A stretch of DNA of 64,000 nucleotides. Source: Prevotella sp. GTDB taxonomy: Bacteria > Bacteroidota > Bacteroidia > Bacteroidales > Bacteroidaceae. The notes beneath the pieces were generated by a model. It had not been told where the DNA came from. It saw only the letters and a program-made list of their open reading frames with translations, and did no database searches. Shown here in pieces: positions 18,484 to 28,689 of the stretch (the first letter of the stretch is position 1; every line of letters begins with the position of its first letter). The position numbers and the translations under genes were made by a program. The stretch covers positions 1-64,000 of the forward strand of contig JAGAPR010000029.1 in assembly GCA_017623155.1 (NCBI GenBank), given 5' to 3'.

Positions 18484-21400
18484 ATGAAAAAGATTTTGGG
18501 ACTCGATTTAGGAACAAGTAGCATAGGATGGGCTCTTGTGAATGAAAAAGAAAATGATGGTGAAAAATCCTCTATAATAAAACTTGGAGTTAGGGTTAAT
18601 CCACTTACAAGTGATGAACAGAAGAACTTTGAAACAGGTAAGTCCATAACGACTAATGCTGACAGAACATTGAAGCGTGGAATGCGTCGCAATTTGCAGC
18701 GATACAAACTTCGCCGCAAACTATTGATAGATATATTGAAAGAAAATGGGTTTATCAAAGACGACACAATTCTGACCGAATATGGTAATAAATCGACCTT
18801 CGAAACATATAGACTTAGAGCTAAGGCTGTTCTGAACTCGATATCATTAGAGGAATTTGCTCGTGTACTATTAATGATAAACAAGAAGCGCGGATATAAA
18901 AGTAGCCGTAAGTTGAAAGCTGATGACGAAGGTAAGATTGTTGATAGCATGGATATTGCTAAGTTGCTTTATGATGAAAATCTTACTCCGGGACAATTAA
19001 TGTTTCGATATATTAATAGTGGGAAACGTTATGCACCGGACTTCTATCGTTCTGATTTGATTGGGGAGTTTAATAAGATTTGGGAATTTCAAAAGAATTT
19101 TTATCCTGAAATTCTAACTGACTCATTGAGGCAAGAATTAACGGGTAAAAACGAAAAACAAACATGGGCAATATGTTCTAAGCCATTTGAAATAGTGGGA
19201 ATAAAACGTACGACGAAAGGTGAAGATTTGAAACGTGAGAACTATGAGTGGCGTGCAAAAAGTATCTGCGAGAAAGTGAACCTTGAGGTTTTAGCTGTTG
19301 TATTGCAGAAGATAAACGGTCAAATAAACAGCTCGAGTGGACTTCTTGGCGAGATTAGTGACAGGAGTAAAGAGTTGTATTTCAAAAAGCAAACAGTGGG
19401 GCAGTACTTGATGGAGAAACTTGACGCAGATCCACATTACAGTTTGAAGAAAAAAGTTTTTTATAGGCAAGATTACTTGGATGAGTTTGAAACACTTTGG
19501 GAGAAGCAAACTCAATATCATAATGAATTAACAGAAGAATTGAAGTGTGAAATACGCGATATCATAATCTTTTTCCAACGTCCGTTGAAATCCCAAAAGA
19601 ATTTGATTAGTATATGTGAATTTGAAAATAAACAAATAGAAACGACATCAGAAAGCGGTAAGAAGAAGTTAATAACAGTAGGTCTACGTGTATGTCCTAA
19701 ATCATCTCCGTTATTTCAAGAGTTTAAAATATGGCAAACAATCAATAATTTGCAAATTTCAGGAAAGGTTGTAAGGAATTCTCAAGCAGATCTTTTCGGT
19801 AATACTATTAGTGTAGAGAAAGGCAAGCGTTTCCTTGAGCAAGAAGAAAAAGAACTGCTTTTCCGAGAATTGAGTATTAAGGAAAAGATGTCTAAGGCTG
19901 AAGTCTTGAGACTGTTATTTGAGAATTATAAGGATTTAGACCTCAATTATCGTACCGTGGAGGGAAACCGCACTCAGGCTGCATTATTCAAAGCCTATCA
20001 ATCCATTATAGATATGAGCGGCCATGGTGAGTATGATTTCTCCAAGATGCGGTCGGAAGATGTAATGGATATAGTGGAAAAAGTATTTGGATGTTTAGGA
20101 TTTAATACAGATATACTGCATTTTGATTCTTCTCTTAAAGATAAAGATCTTGAAAGGCAACCGGCTTATGCGCTTTGGCATTTGCTATACTCTTTTGCCG
20201 GCGATAATTCTAAATCCGGCACAGAAAAACTGATTGATAAGATTACAGAGTTGTACGGTTTTGACCGTGAGTATGCAAAGATAATAGCCGGAGTTAGTTT
20301 CCAACCGGATTATGGAAGTCTTAGTGCAAAGGCTATGCGAAAGATATTGCCGCACATGCGTGACGGATTGGAATATAGTGTGGCTTGTAAATATGCCGGA
20401 TACCGACATTCAAAAAGTTCGCTTACCAAAGAAGAGATTGAAAATAAAGTCCTATGCGACAAATTGGAATTGTTGCCGCGTAACAGCCTGCGTAATCCTG
20501 TGGTTGAGAAAATTCTCAATCAGATGATAAATGTGGTTAATGCTGTTGTTGAAGTATATGGCAAGCCGGATGAAATACGCATTGAGTTGGCACGAGAATT
20601 GAAAAACAGTGCAAAGGAACGCGATGAAATGACTAAGGCAATAAACGCTGCCACAGCCAATCATGAAAAGTATCGTCAGATACTACAAAAGGAATTCGGA
20701 TTAGTCAATGTCAGTCGGAATGATATCATAAGATACAAATTATATAAAGAATTGGAAAGTAATGGGTATAAAACATTATATTCCAATACATATATTCCAC
20801 AAGAAAAGTTATTCAGCAAAGAGTTTGATATTGAGCATATAATACCGCAGGCAAAACTTTTTGATGACTCTTTCTCAAACAAAACAATAGAGGCCCGTAG
20901 TGTAAATCTCGAGAAAAGCAATGCCACAGCTTATGATTATGTTTGCGGCAAATACGATGAGGAAAGAATTAAAGACTATGAGAAGAACATAGAAAGAATG
21001 TTCAAGGCCGGAGCTATAAGCAAGACCAAACGTGACAAACTAATGATGCGTGAGGCTGATATACCGTCAGGTTTTGTTAATCGCGATTTGCGTGACTCGC
21101 AGTATATTGCCAAAAAAGCACGCGGGATATTAGAAAGTATGGTGAAAGTTGTTGTGCCAACGACCGGCAGTGTCACATCTCGGTTGCGTGAAGATTGGCA
21201 GCTTGTAGATGTAATGAAAGAACTTAATTGGGATAAATACAATCGTCTCGGACTTACCGAAATAATGATGGATAAAGACGGGCGTCGTATACGTCGCATA
21301 AAAGACTGGACAAAGCGTAATGATCACCGCCACCATGCCATGGATGCTCTTACCATAGCTTTCACGAAACATAGCTATATACAATTCCTTAACAACATGA

Positions 21401-22659
21401 ATGCTCGGAGCGATAAGAGCGGTAGCATACATGCGATAGAGCGAAAAGAGCTTTATCGGGACGATAGCGGTAAGTTGAAATTCCTGCCTCCGATGCCGCT
21501 TGACATTTTTAGAGCAGAAGCGAAACGTCATCTTAGTGAAATACTTGTGTCGATAAAGGCAAAGAACAAGGTCGTAACGAAGAATGTGAATATATTAAAA
21601 ACAAAAGAAGGAAAGAGACGTAAAGTTCAACTTACACCGCGTGGTCAATTACATAAGGAAACAATATATGGCCGTATCAAGCGATATGCCGTAAAAGAAG
21701 AGAAAGTAAATGCCTCGTTTGACGAGCAGAAAATAGCCACTGTTGCCAATAAACGCTATCGTATGGCATTACTTGAGCGATTAAAGCAATATGGCGGTAA
21801 TGCCAAGAAAGCGTTTACCGGTAGCAACAGTTTACAAAAACATCCGTTGTTTGTTGATGAAATGCACACAGTTGCTGTCCCCGATCGGGTAAAGACGGTG
21901 ATGTTTGAATATTTATATACTATAAGGAAAGAGATTGCGCCCGACTTGAAGATAGATAAAGTCGTTGATGCTCATATACGTGAGATATTGAAAGAGCGAC
22001 TTGAGCAATATGGTAACGATTCTAAAAAAGCATTTTCTAATCTTGACGAAAATCCTATTTGGCTAAATGAAGAGAAAGGTATATCAATCAAACGTGTGAC
22101 GATAACAGGAGTAAGCAATGCTATCGCCTTGCACGATAAACACGACAATCAAGGTAAACTGATACTTGATGAAGGTGGTAAAAAGCAACCTGCCGACTTC
22201 GTTGGTACAGGTAATAATCATCATGTAGCAATTTATCAAGATGCAGCCGGAAATTTACAAGAAGACATAGTGTCTTTCTATGAAGCTACAGCTCGTGTGA
22301 AAGAGGGAATGCCAATTATAGATAAGGATTACAGAAAGGTAGATGGGTGGCAATTCCTTTTCAGTATGAAGCAGAATGAATATTTTGTTTTCCCAAATGA
22401 AGAAACAGGATTCAATCCTTCTGAAATAGATTTGCTTGCCCCGAATAACTATCATGTGGTAAGTCAAAATTTGTTTAGAGTGCAGAAACTCGCAAGTGGA
22501 GATTATTGGTTTAGACATCATTTGGAAACAACGGTAGACGACAAGAAAGAATTGCAAGAAGTTACTTGGAAACGAATTCAGAACATAGATAAATTAAGGA
22601 ATATCGTTAAAGTCCGTATTAATCACATCGGGCAAATCGTATCTGTTGGTGAATACTAA
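18484..22659 (+). CDS. cas9: CRISPR-associated endonuclease Cas9, type II-C
   Basis: 1391 residues. Cas9 cuts foreign DNA guided by a crRNA:tracrRNA pair. All catalytic parts are intact: RuvC-I GLDLGTSSIGWALV with Asp8; arginine-rich bridge helix RTLKRGMRRNLQRYKLRRK (61-79); RuvC-II IRIELARE with Glu701; HNH FDIEHIIPQAKLFDDS with His785 and a downstream NLEKSNAT stretch; RuvC-III DHRHHAMDALTIAF with His951 and Asp954. The C-terminal 350 residues form the PAM-interacting part and cannot be assigned a PAM by eye. The locus has only cas9, cas1 and cas2 (no csn2 or cas4), which defines type II-C. cas1 follows after 12 bp. Length is close to Bacteroides Cas9 proteins, the longer II-C class. Confidence 0.97.
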   Translation: MKKILGLDLGTSSIGWALVNEKENDGEKSSIIKLGVRVNPLTSDEQKNFETGKSITTNADRTLKRGMRRNLQRYKLRRKLLIDILKENGFIKDDTILTEYGNKSTFETYRLRAKAVLNSISLEEFARVLLMINKKRGYKSSRKLKADDEGKIVDSMDIAKLLYDENLTPGQLMFRYINSGKRYAPDFYRSDLIGEFNKIWEFQKNFYPEILTDSLRQELTGKNEKQTWAICSKPFEIVGIKRTTKGEDLKRENYEWRAKSICEKVNLEVLAVVLQKINGQINSSSGLLGEISDRSKELYFKKQTVGQYLMEKLDADPHYSLKKKVFYRQDYLDEFETLWEKQTQYHNELTEELKCEIRDIIIFFQRPLKSQKNLISICEFENKQIETTSESGKKKLITVGLRVCPKSSPLFQEFKIWQTINNLQISGKVVRNSQADLFGNTISVEKGKRFLEQEEKELLFRELSIKEKMSKAEVLRLLFENYKDLDLNYRTVEGNRTQAALFKAYQSIIDMSGHGEYDFSKMRSEDVMDIVEKVFGCLGFNTDILHFDSSLKDKDLERQPAYALWHLLYSFAGDNSKSGTEKLIDKITELYGFDREYAKIIAGVSFQPDYGSLSAKAMRKILPHMRDGLEYSVACKYAGYRHSKSSLTKEEIENKVLCDKLELLPRNSLRNPVVEKILNQMINVVNAVVEVYGKPDEIRIELARELKNSAKERDEMTKAINAATANHEKYRQILQKEFGLVNVSRNDIIRYKLYKELESNGYKTLYSNTYIPQEKLFSKEFDIEHIIPQAKLFDDSFSNKTIEARSVNLEKSNATAYDYVCGKYDEERIKDYEKNIERMFKAGAISKTKRDKLMMREADIPSGFVNRDLRDSQYIAKKARGILESMVKVVVPTTGSVTSRLREDWQLVDVMKELNWDKYNRLGLTEIMMDKDGRRIRRIKDWTKRNDHRHHAMDALTIAFTKHSYIQFLNNMNARSDKSGSIHAIERKELYRDDSGKLKFLPPMPLDIFRAEAKRHLSEILVSIKAKNKVVTKNVNILKTKEGKRRKVQLTPRGQLHKETIYGRIKRYAVKEEKVNASFDEQKIATVANKRYRMALLERLKQYGGNAKKAFTGSNSLQKHPLFVDEMHTVAVPDRVKTVMFEYLYTIRKEIAPDLKIDKVVDAHIREILKERLEQYGNDSKKAFSNLDENPIWLNEEKGISIKRVTITGVSNAIALHDKHDNQGKLILDEGGKKQPADFVGTGNNHHVAIYQDAAGNLQEDIVSFYEATARVKEGMPIIDKDYRKVDGWQFLFSMKQNEYFVFPNEETGFNPSEIDLLAPNNYHVVSQNLFRVQKLASGDYWFRHHLETTVDDKKELQEVTWKRIQNIDKLRNIVKVRINHIGQIVSVGEY

Positions 22660-22671
22660 GATCAATATCTC

Positions 22672-23616
22672 ATGATAAAGAAAACTCTATATTTTGGCAA
22701 TCCGGCATATTTGTCTCTCCGGCAAGGACAGATGGTAATAAAGTTGCCGGAAATAGAGCGTAACGATACTTTGCCGGAAATCATGAAACGGCAGAGCGAA
22801 GTGACAAAGTCGATAGAAGATATCGGGGTTGTGGTGCTCGATAATCGTCAGATAACCATAACTCAAGGACTTCTCGAGGCATTACTCGAAAACAATAGTG
22901 CGGTAATCACTTGTGACAGCCGTAGTATGCCGGTCGGTCTCATGTTGCCTCTTTGTGGCAATACGGTGCAGAGCGAGCGATTTCGTGACCAGATAGAAGC
23001 GTCACAACCGTTGAAAAAACAATTGTGGCAGCAAACGGTGAAAGCCAAAATAAATAATCAGGCGACGGTGCTTGCTGTATGTACAGGAATGGAAGTGAAA
23101 AACATGCGGCGATGGGTGGATGATGTAAGAAGCGGAGACCCGGATAATCTTGAAGGACGGGCTGCTGCATATTATTGGAAAAACATATTTTCTGTATATC
23201 CGGAAGTTGGATGCTTTGTGCGTGACCGTGACGGATTGCCGCCAAACAATCTTCTTAACTACGGCTATGCGATATTGCGTGCTGTGGTTGCCCGTGCGCT
23301 TGTGTCTAGCGGAATGCTCCCGACTTTCGGCATACATCATCACAACAGGTATAACGCTTATTGTCTCGTGGATGACATAATGGAGCCGTATCGTCCGTAT
23401 GTGGATGAGCTGGTGTTTTCTATGATAGCTGAAGTTGATGGACATTTGTTGGAATTGACACGGGAAACGAAAGCCCGTTTACTCTCTATCCCAACATTAG
23501 ATGTGATAATATGTGGCAAGCGCAGTCCTTTGATGGTTGCTGTGTCGCAAACGACAGCATCGTTATATAAATGTTTTAGTGGCGAACTGCGCCGCATATC
23601 ATATCCCGAGAGATAG
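22672..23616 (+). CDS. cas1: CRISPR integrase Cas1
   Basis: 314 residues, normal for type II Cas1. With Cas2 it inserts new spacers at the leader end of the array. The metal-binding residues are present: a Glu in NLEGRAAAYYW (Glu161), the histidines of FGIHHHNRYNAYCL (222-224) and acidic residues of VDDIMEPYRPYVDE just after. It starts 12 bp after cas9 and ends 10 bp before cas2, so all three are one transcript. Confidence 0.96.
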   Translation: MIKKTLYFGNPAYLSLRQGQMVIKLPEIERNDTLPEIMKRQSEVTKSIEDIGVVVLDNRQITITQGLLEALLENNSAVITCDSRSMPVGLMLPLCGNTVQSERFRDQIEASQPLKKQLWQQTVKAKINNQATVLAVCTGMEVKNMRRWVDDVRSGDPDNLEGRAAAYYWKNIFSVYPEVGCFVRDRDGLPPNNLLNYGYAILRAVVARALVSSGMLPTFGIHHHNRYNAYCLVDDIMEPYRPYVDELVFSMIAEVDGHLLELTRETKARLLSIPTLDVIICGKRSPLMVAVSQTTASLYKCFSGELRRISYPER

Positions 23617-23620
23617 GTAA

Positions 23621-23959
<339 letters not shown>

Positions 23960-24159
23960 TTATTTAACTTTTCTAAATATTTATTTACTGTAAAAGTCTC
24001 GTTTATAGCATTGTAAGGTGTTTATTCCTAATGTTATAAAGCTAATATTACAACAGGTTATTCTTGCTCTATGGCAAGAATAACCTGTTGTAACAAACAT
24101 CTTTTTTATTTCTGTTAATCTTTGTATATCTTTGATTTGTAGCTTGTTGCATCAATTGA
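23960..24159 (+). other. cas2-array spacer, candidate leader
   Basis: AT-rich, with a 20-bp perfect hairpin (24048-24093) and then an AT-rich stretch directly before the first repeat that contains TATCTTTGA near 24128. Because the degenerate repeat is at the other end of the array, this side is the likely leader where new spacers enter. No gene is present. Confidence 0.5.
24048..24093 (+). terminator. Perfect 20-bp hairpin after cas2, possible terminator
   Basis: TTACAACAGGTTATTCTTGC (24048-24067) and its exact reverse complement (24074-24093) flank a 6-base loop. A run of six T starts 8 bases later (about 24102), so it could end the cas transcript; the gap makes it imperfect as a terminator. 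The bases at and just after the right arm, GTTGTAACAAACATC, look like the first and last bases of the CRISPR repeat joined together. Confidence 0.5.
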
Positions 24160-26967
24160 GATGTTTGTCGCTATGCAAAGATACGAATTTTAAAGCAAAT
24201 CACAACAGTAAAACCATTGTTAATAAAATTACCAAGATGTTTGTCGCTATGCAAAGATACGAATTTTAAAGCAAATCACAACCACTTCCATATGCTTTGC
24301 TATAATCTTCCGATGTTTGTCGCTATGCAAAGATACGAATTTTAAAGCAAATCACAACAAGCGAATTAATTTTATCTCCAAATAATGTGATGTTTGTCGC
24401 TATGCAAAGATACGAATTTTAAAGCAAATCACAACGCCCTACATCGAGGGCAAAACTTTTTCCTGGATGTTTGTCGCTATGCAAAGATACGAATTTTAAA
24501 GCAAATCACAACTAACCCGAAAACAACTGCACAGGCAGACCAGATGTTTGTCGCTATGCAAAGATACGAATTTTAAAGCAAATCACAACCATAGAGGCGC
24601 AGATAACAGATGCCCAGTCGATGTTTGTCGCTATGCAAAGATACGAATTTTAAAGCAAATCACAACTTAAGAGCAGACACAACAGAGGCACCAGCTGATG
24701 TTTGTCGCTATGCAAAGATACGAATTTTAAAGCAAATCACAACAAGTGCATTGAAGCCGTTAAGCGGTGTATTGATGTTTGTCGCTATGCAAAGATACGA
24801 ATTTTAAAGCAAATCACAACATCCGCGATGGTCGAGTTAAACAGTGTACTGATGTTTGTCGCTATGCAAAGATACGAATTTTAAAGCAAATCACAACTGG
24901 ATACTCAGGTTTAAGAGAGGCACAAAAGATGTTTGTCGCTATGCAAAGATACGAATTTTAAAGCAAATCACAACGACAGCCATCCAGTGCAGGGCGATAA
25001 GATGGATGTTTGTCGCTATGCAAAGATACGAATTTTAAAGCAAATCACAACCCAAAAGACAGAGCACGACATCGCACGAAGATGTTTGTCGCTATGCAAA
25101 GATACGAATTTTAAAGCAAATCACAACTAAGCATGGCCGCAAATATGGTCCTCGATGGATGTTTGTCGCTATGCAAAGATACGAATTTTAAAGCAAATCA
25201 CAACACAAAGGAAAACGGATAAATTAACATTTCCGATGTTTGTCGCTATGCAAAGATACGAATTTTAAAGCAAATCACAACACAGAATTTAAATTACAGT
25301 GAAATATGCGAGATGTTTGTCGCTATGCAAAGATACGAATTTTAAAGCAAATCACAACCTTTTTGCTGTAATCTAAAACAAAATTGCTGATGTTTGTCGC
25401 TATGCAAAGATACGAATTTTAAAGCAAATCACAACCGAATACATGGCGAAAACCTCCAATGCTAGATGTTTGTCGCTATGCAAAGATACGAATTTTAAAG
25501 CAAATCACAACCTATGTAACCTCGACCGTAAAACGTCACTCGATGTTTGTCGCTATGCAAAGATACGAATTTTAAAGCAAATCACAACTAATAAAGTATT
25601 AACACTTTTACGATAATGCGATGTTTGTCGCTATGCAAAGATACGAATTTTAAAGCAAATCACAACATAACTATTGACAACCCTAACAATAGAACGATGT
25701 TTGTCGCTATGCAAAGATACGAATTTTAAAGCAAATCACAACTGGATTGTCTTATAGAACACAGGAAAAGCGATGTTTGTCGCTATGCAAAGATACGAAT
25801 TTTAAAGCAAATCACAACTATACCCGAGTTCTGTGCGTTGGGCGGCTGATGTTTGTCGCTATGCAAAGATACGAATTTTAAAGCAAATCACAACTAGTTG
25901 ACACCATTGAAGACGGTAAACCCCGATGTTTGTCGCTATGCAAAGATACGAATTTTAAAGCAAATCACAACTCACGAGTAGAAGACAATAGTTTAAGTTC
26001 GATGTTTGTCGCTATGCAAAGATACGAATTTTAAAGCAAATCACAACTGAGGAACTTCGCGCTCATGCCGAGATATGATGTTTGTCGCTATGCAAAGATA
26101 CGAATTTTAAAGCAAATCACAACCCTGAATTAGTAATCTCTCTCCATTTTTGGATGTTTGTCGCTATGCAAAGATACGAATTTTAAAGCAAATCACAACT
26201 AATTGATGAATTACCATCTTTTAGTGATGATGTTTGTCGCTATGCAAAGATACGAATTTTAAAGCAAATCACAACATATATCTTAGCAGCATTAAGAGCT
26301 AACTCGATGTTTGTCGCTATGCAAAGATACGAATTTTAAAGCAAATCACAACCTCACCTCGGAGAGGAAAAGGTATCTAAGTGATGTTTGTCGCTATGCA
26401 AAGATACGAATTTTAAAGCAAATCACAACCAAGCGCAATACTTTTAATAAATATTATGAGATGTTTGTCGCTATGCAAAGATACGAATTTTAAAGCAAAT
26501 CACAACCAAAAATTAGGCGAAAGATGTGCAAAGATAGATGTTTGTCGCTATGCAAAGATACGAATTTTAAAGCAAATCACAACGAGAAATTAAAAATAGA
26601 CTTGTTTTGCCGGATGTTTGTCGCTATGCAAAGATACGAATTTTAAAGCAAATCACAACATCGGCGGAAGCCACCAACGTCATGGAGGCGATGTTTGTCG
26701 CTATGCAAAGATACGAATTTTAAAGCAAATCACAACCTTAGACGTACCATTATGGCAACTCTTTGCGATGTTTGTCGCTATGCAAAGATACGAATTTTAA
26801 AGCAAATCACAACTGTCCGGCGTCTCCGACATGACAGAAAACTGATGTTTGTCGCTATGCAAAGATACGAATTTTAAAGCAAATCACAACATGCTCTTGG
26901 TACTCCTGCCGGTCAGGCTTGATGTTTGTCGTTATGCAAAGATACGCAAATTAAAGCAAATAAGAAA
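24160..26967 (-). CRISPR. Type II-C CRISPR array: 37 repeats, 36 spacers
   Basis: The repeat is 47 bp. In the crRNA sense (minus strand) it starts GTTGTGATTTGC, continues TTTAAAATTCGTATCTTTGC and ends ATAGCGACAAACATC. This closely resembles the Bacteroides fragilis II-C repeat as I recall it. Repeats start on the plus strand at 24160, 24236, 24312, 24389 and so on to 26921. 36 are identical by eye; the last (26921 to about 26967) is degenerate at its plus-strand end. Spacers are 29 nt (12), 30 nt (23) or 31 nt (1). The crRNA strand is set by complementarity to the tracrRNA at 18281-18362. The degenerate repeat at the far end suggests that new spacers enter beside cas2. Spacer targets could not be identified without a search. 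Confidence 0.98.
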
Positions 26968-27045
26968 CTATTATTTTAAAGATTGATGTATCTTCCCATG
27001 TGTCTTGGTTTTTACAGAGATAGCGTTAAAAGTAATTTTTTTGAT

Positions 27046-27054
27046 TATCTTTGC
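27046..27054 (+). promoter_or_regulatory. Promoter of the DUF2971 gene, resembling a CRISPR half-repeat
   Basis: TATCTTTGC is a perfect -7 box. The match to the CRISPR repeat (crRNA sense) continues downstream: TATCTTTGCATCGCGACAA here against TATCTTTGCATAGCGACAA in the repeat. It lies about 80 bp beyond the last repeat and in the opposite orientation. Transcription would start near 27060, which excludes gene starts upstream of that. Confidence 0.65.
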
Positions 27055-27072
27055 ATCGCGACAATACGGTGT

Positions 27073-28527
27073 ATGTCGATAAAACGATGCGAGAGTTTTA
27101 TTATGGGCAATTGTCGTGTAAAAAGGAATGGTATGAAAACAAAAACAGAAACAGAAACAGCAACAGCAACGACAAGTATAGAAACAAATACAACTTGTGC
27201 AAATGTAAATACGGCAAGTATAAATGTAAATACAACTTGTGCAAATGCCGCAAGTATAAATGCAAATGCCGCAAGTGTAAATGCAAATAAGATACCTAAT
27301 GAGTTGTATGAAAGGATATTAAACGAGATGGCCGATTTCGTGGCAAAACATTCGCACGATATAGGCAGAGACAATTCGGGTATCATTGTTTCCGAGTTTG
27401 ATGCTAATCACGACAGGTGGTTTCAAGTGGTTCCTTATATGTCGGATTGCAAATTATATGCAGAATGCCTGATAAAATATTTGGAAGCCATGGATGTGAG
27501 CCCCAATTACGACCGTTTGTCAAAAGCGAGTTTGTATGCCGATGAGTTTGAAAAATATAAATTGTCTGAGCATAAATATCGCATTGAGGTGTTTCGCGGT
27601 TTAGGTATTGCCTGGCATCATTTGGGAACGCCATACGACACTTTTGCGATAGCGGCATTTAAGAAGTATATTTTTTATCTGCTCGGTATGTCAAGCGTAA
27701 ACTCATATTCTCCTGTTTGCTATTCATTCAGAAAGTGTACCACATACTTATATCAGGCTCTCGTGAACGAGCAAATCAACGTCTCTTCTCCGGTGACGTT
27801 TAACGACCCTTTTGACAGTCCTGTTATAGCATTGCTTGATAATGACGATGAGATATCAAAGCTAATCAGAACCGCTTATTTGAGTTGTGTCAAGATTGCT
27901 TGTTTTGTATGCAATGTGATGCTGCCGTTTGATAAAGATCCGAACAATCCGTTGGGTGATATCGTTTACGATAAGAAGAAGCATGAGGATGATGTACCTG
28001 AATTTCAAAATGAATTGATGTGGGCTCATTATGCCGATTATCATAGAGGGGTATGTATTAAATATCATTTTCCGAACGACTTTACAAAACTCTATTCCGA
28101 AATCAATGTCCCTGTAAGATATTTCCGTGATGTGGAGTACAAGGACGACTTGTCTGCCTTGAATGTCAGTAATTCCATATCGATAAAAGATGCTTTCTTC
28201 GCGAAGGGTAAGGCGTGGGGATATGAGAATGAGCTGCGGCTTCTTCAATGCGACTTGAGCGGCAAAGGCGATTATGATGTCATTGATGTTCCAAACAGCA
28301 TCGAAGCTGTTTACTTCGGTGTCAAATGCTCTGATAAAGATGTTGATACAATTATGAAAATCATGGAAGGCCGGGAGCTTGTCACGGAGACATTCCGGTG
28401 GCCAAACGGTAAGCGTGAGACCGTTAAGGACAGGAAGCCTGTTCAGTTTTATCGGATGGAATTTGACCGAAATCGTTTTGGCGCATTAAAGGCAGTTCAA
28501 ATATATCAGGATGTGGCTCGGACTTGA
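27073..28527 (+). CDS. DUF2971 domain protein with low-complexity N-terminus
   Basis: About 484 residues from the ATG at 27073, the first start downstream of the promoter; ATGs at 27103 and 27133 are also possible. The C-terminal half has DUF2971 features: VTFNDPFDSP, LMWAHYADYHRGVCIKYHF and a later GKAWGYENELRLLQC. The family's function is unknown. After the start, about 50 residues are low complexity, built from Thr/Glu then Asn/Ala/Val/Ser/Thr units (NVNTASINVNTTCANAAS), encoded by imperfect direct repeats at about 27136-27290. It sits next to the CRISPR array, so a defence role is possible, but that rests on position alone. No membrane segment is seen. Confidence 0.8.
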   Translation: MSIKRCESFIMGNCRVKRNGMKTKTETETATATTSIETNTTCANVNTASINVNTTCANAASINANAASVNANKIPNELYERILNEMADFVAKHSHDIGRDNSGIIVSEFDANHDRWFQVVPYMSDCKLYAECLIKYLEAMDVSPNYDRLSKASLYADEFEKYKLSEHKYRIEVFRGLGIAWHHLGTPYDTFAIAAFKKYIFYLLGMSSVNSYSPVCYSFRKCTTYLYQALVNEQINVSSPVTFNDPFDSPVIALLDNDDEISKLIRTAYLSCVKIACFVCNVMLPFDKDPNNPLGDIVYDKKKHEDDVPEFQNELMWAHYADYHRGVCIKYHFPNDFTKLYSEINVPVRYFRDVEYKDDLSALNVSNSISIKDAFFAKGKAWGYENELRLLQCDLSGKGDYDVIDVPNSIEAVYFGVKCSDKDVDTIMKIMEGRELVTETFRWPNGKRETVKDRKPVQFYRMEFDRNRFGALKAVQIYQDVART

Positions 28528-28689
28528 TTTCTTTGAATTCTCGAATGGATAAACGCCATTTCTTTCCGATAATGATTGCCTGTGAGTGCAAAAAAATGAT
28601 GGCGGAATGTTGTCGGTGATGTTAGTATTGTGCTTGGTTTTAGTTGCATATACGCAACTAAAAATTGGCTATATGTTAAATTAACATTT

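Noticed and set aside
24394..26877. Many 60-65 residue open frames with repeated SLCKDTNFKANHN or VCRYAKIRILKQIT
   Set aside because: They are translations of the CRISPR repeat and spacers; the 76-77 bp period and repeat identity show a CRISPR array, not genes.
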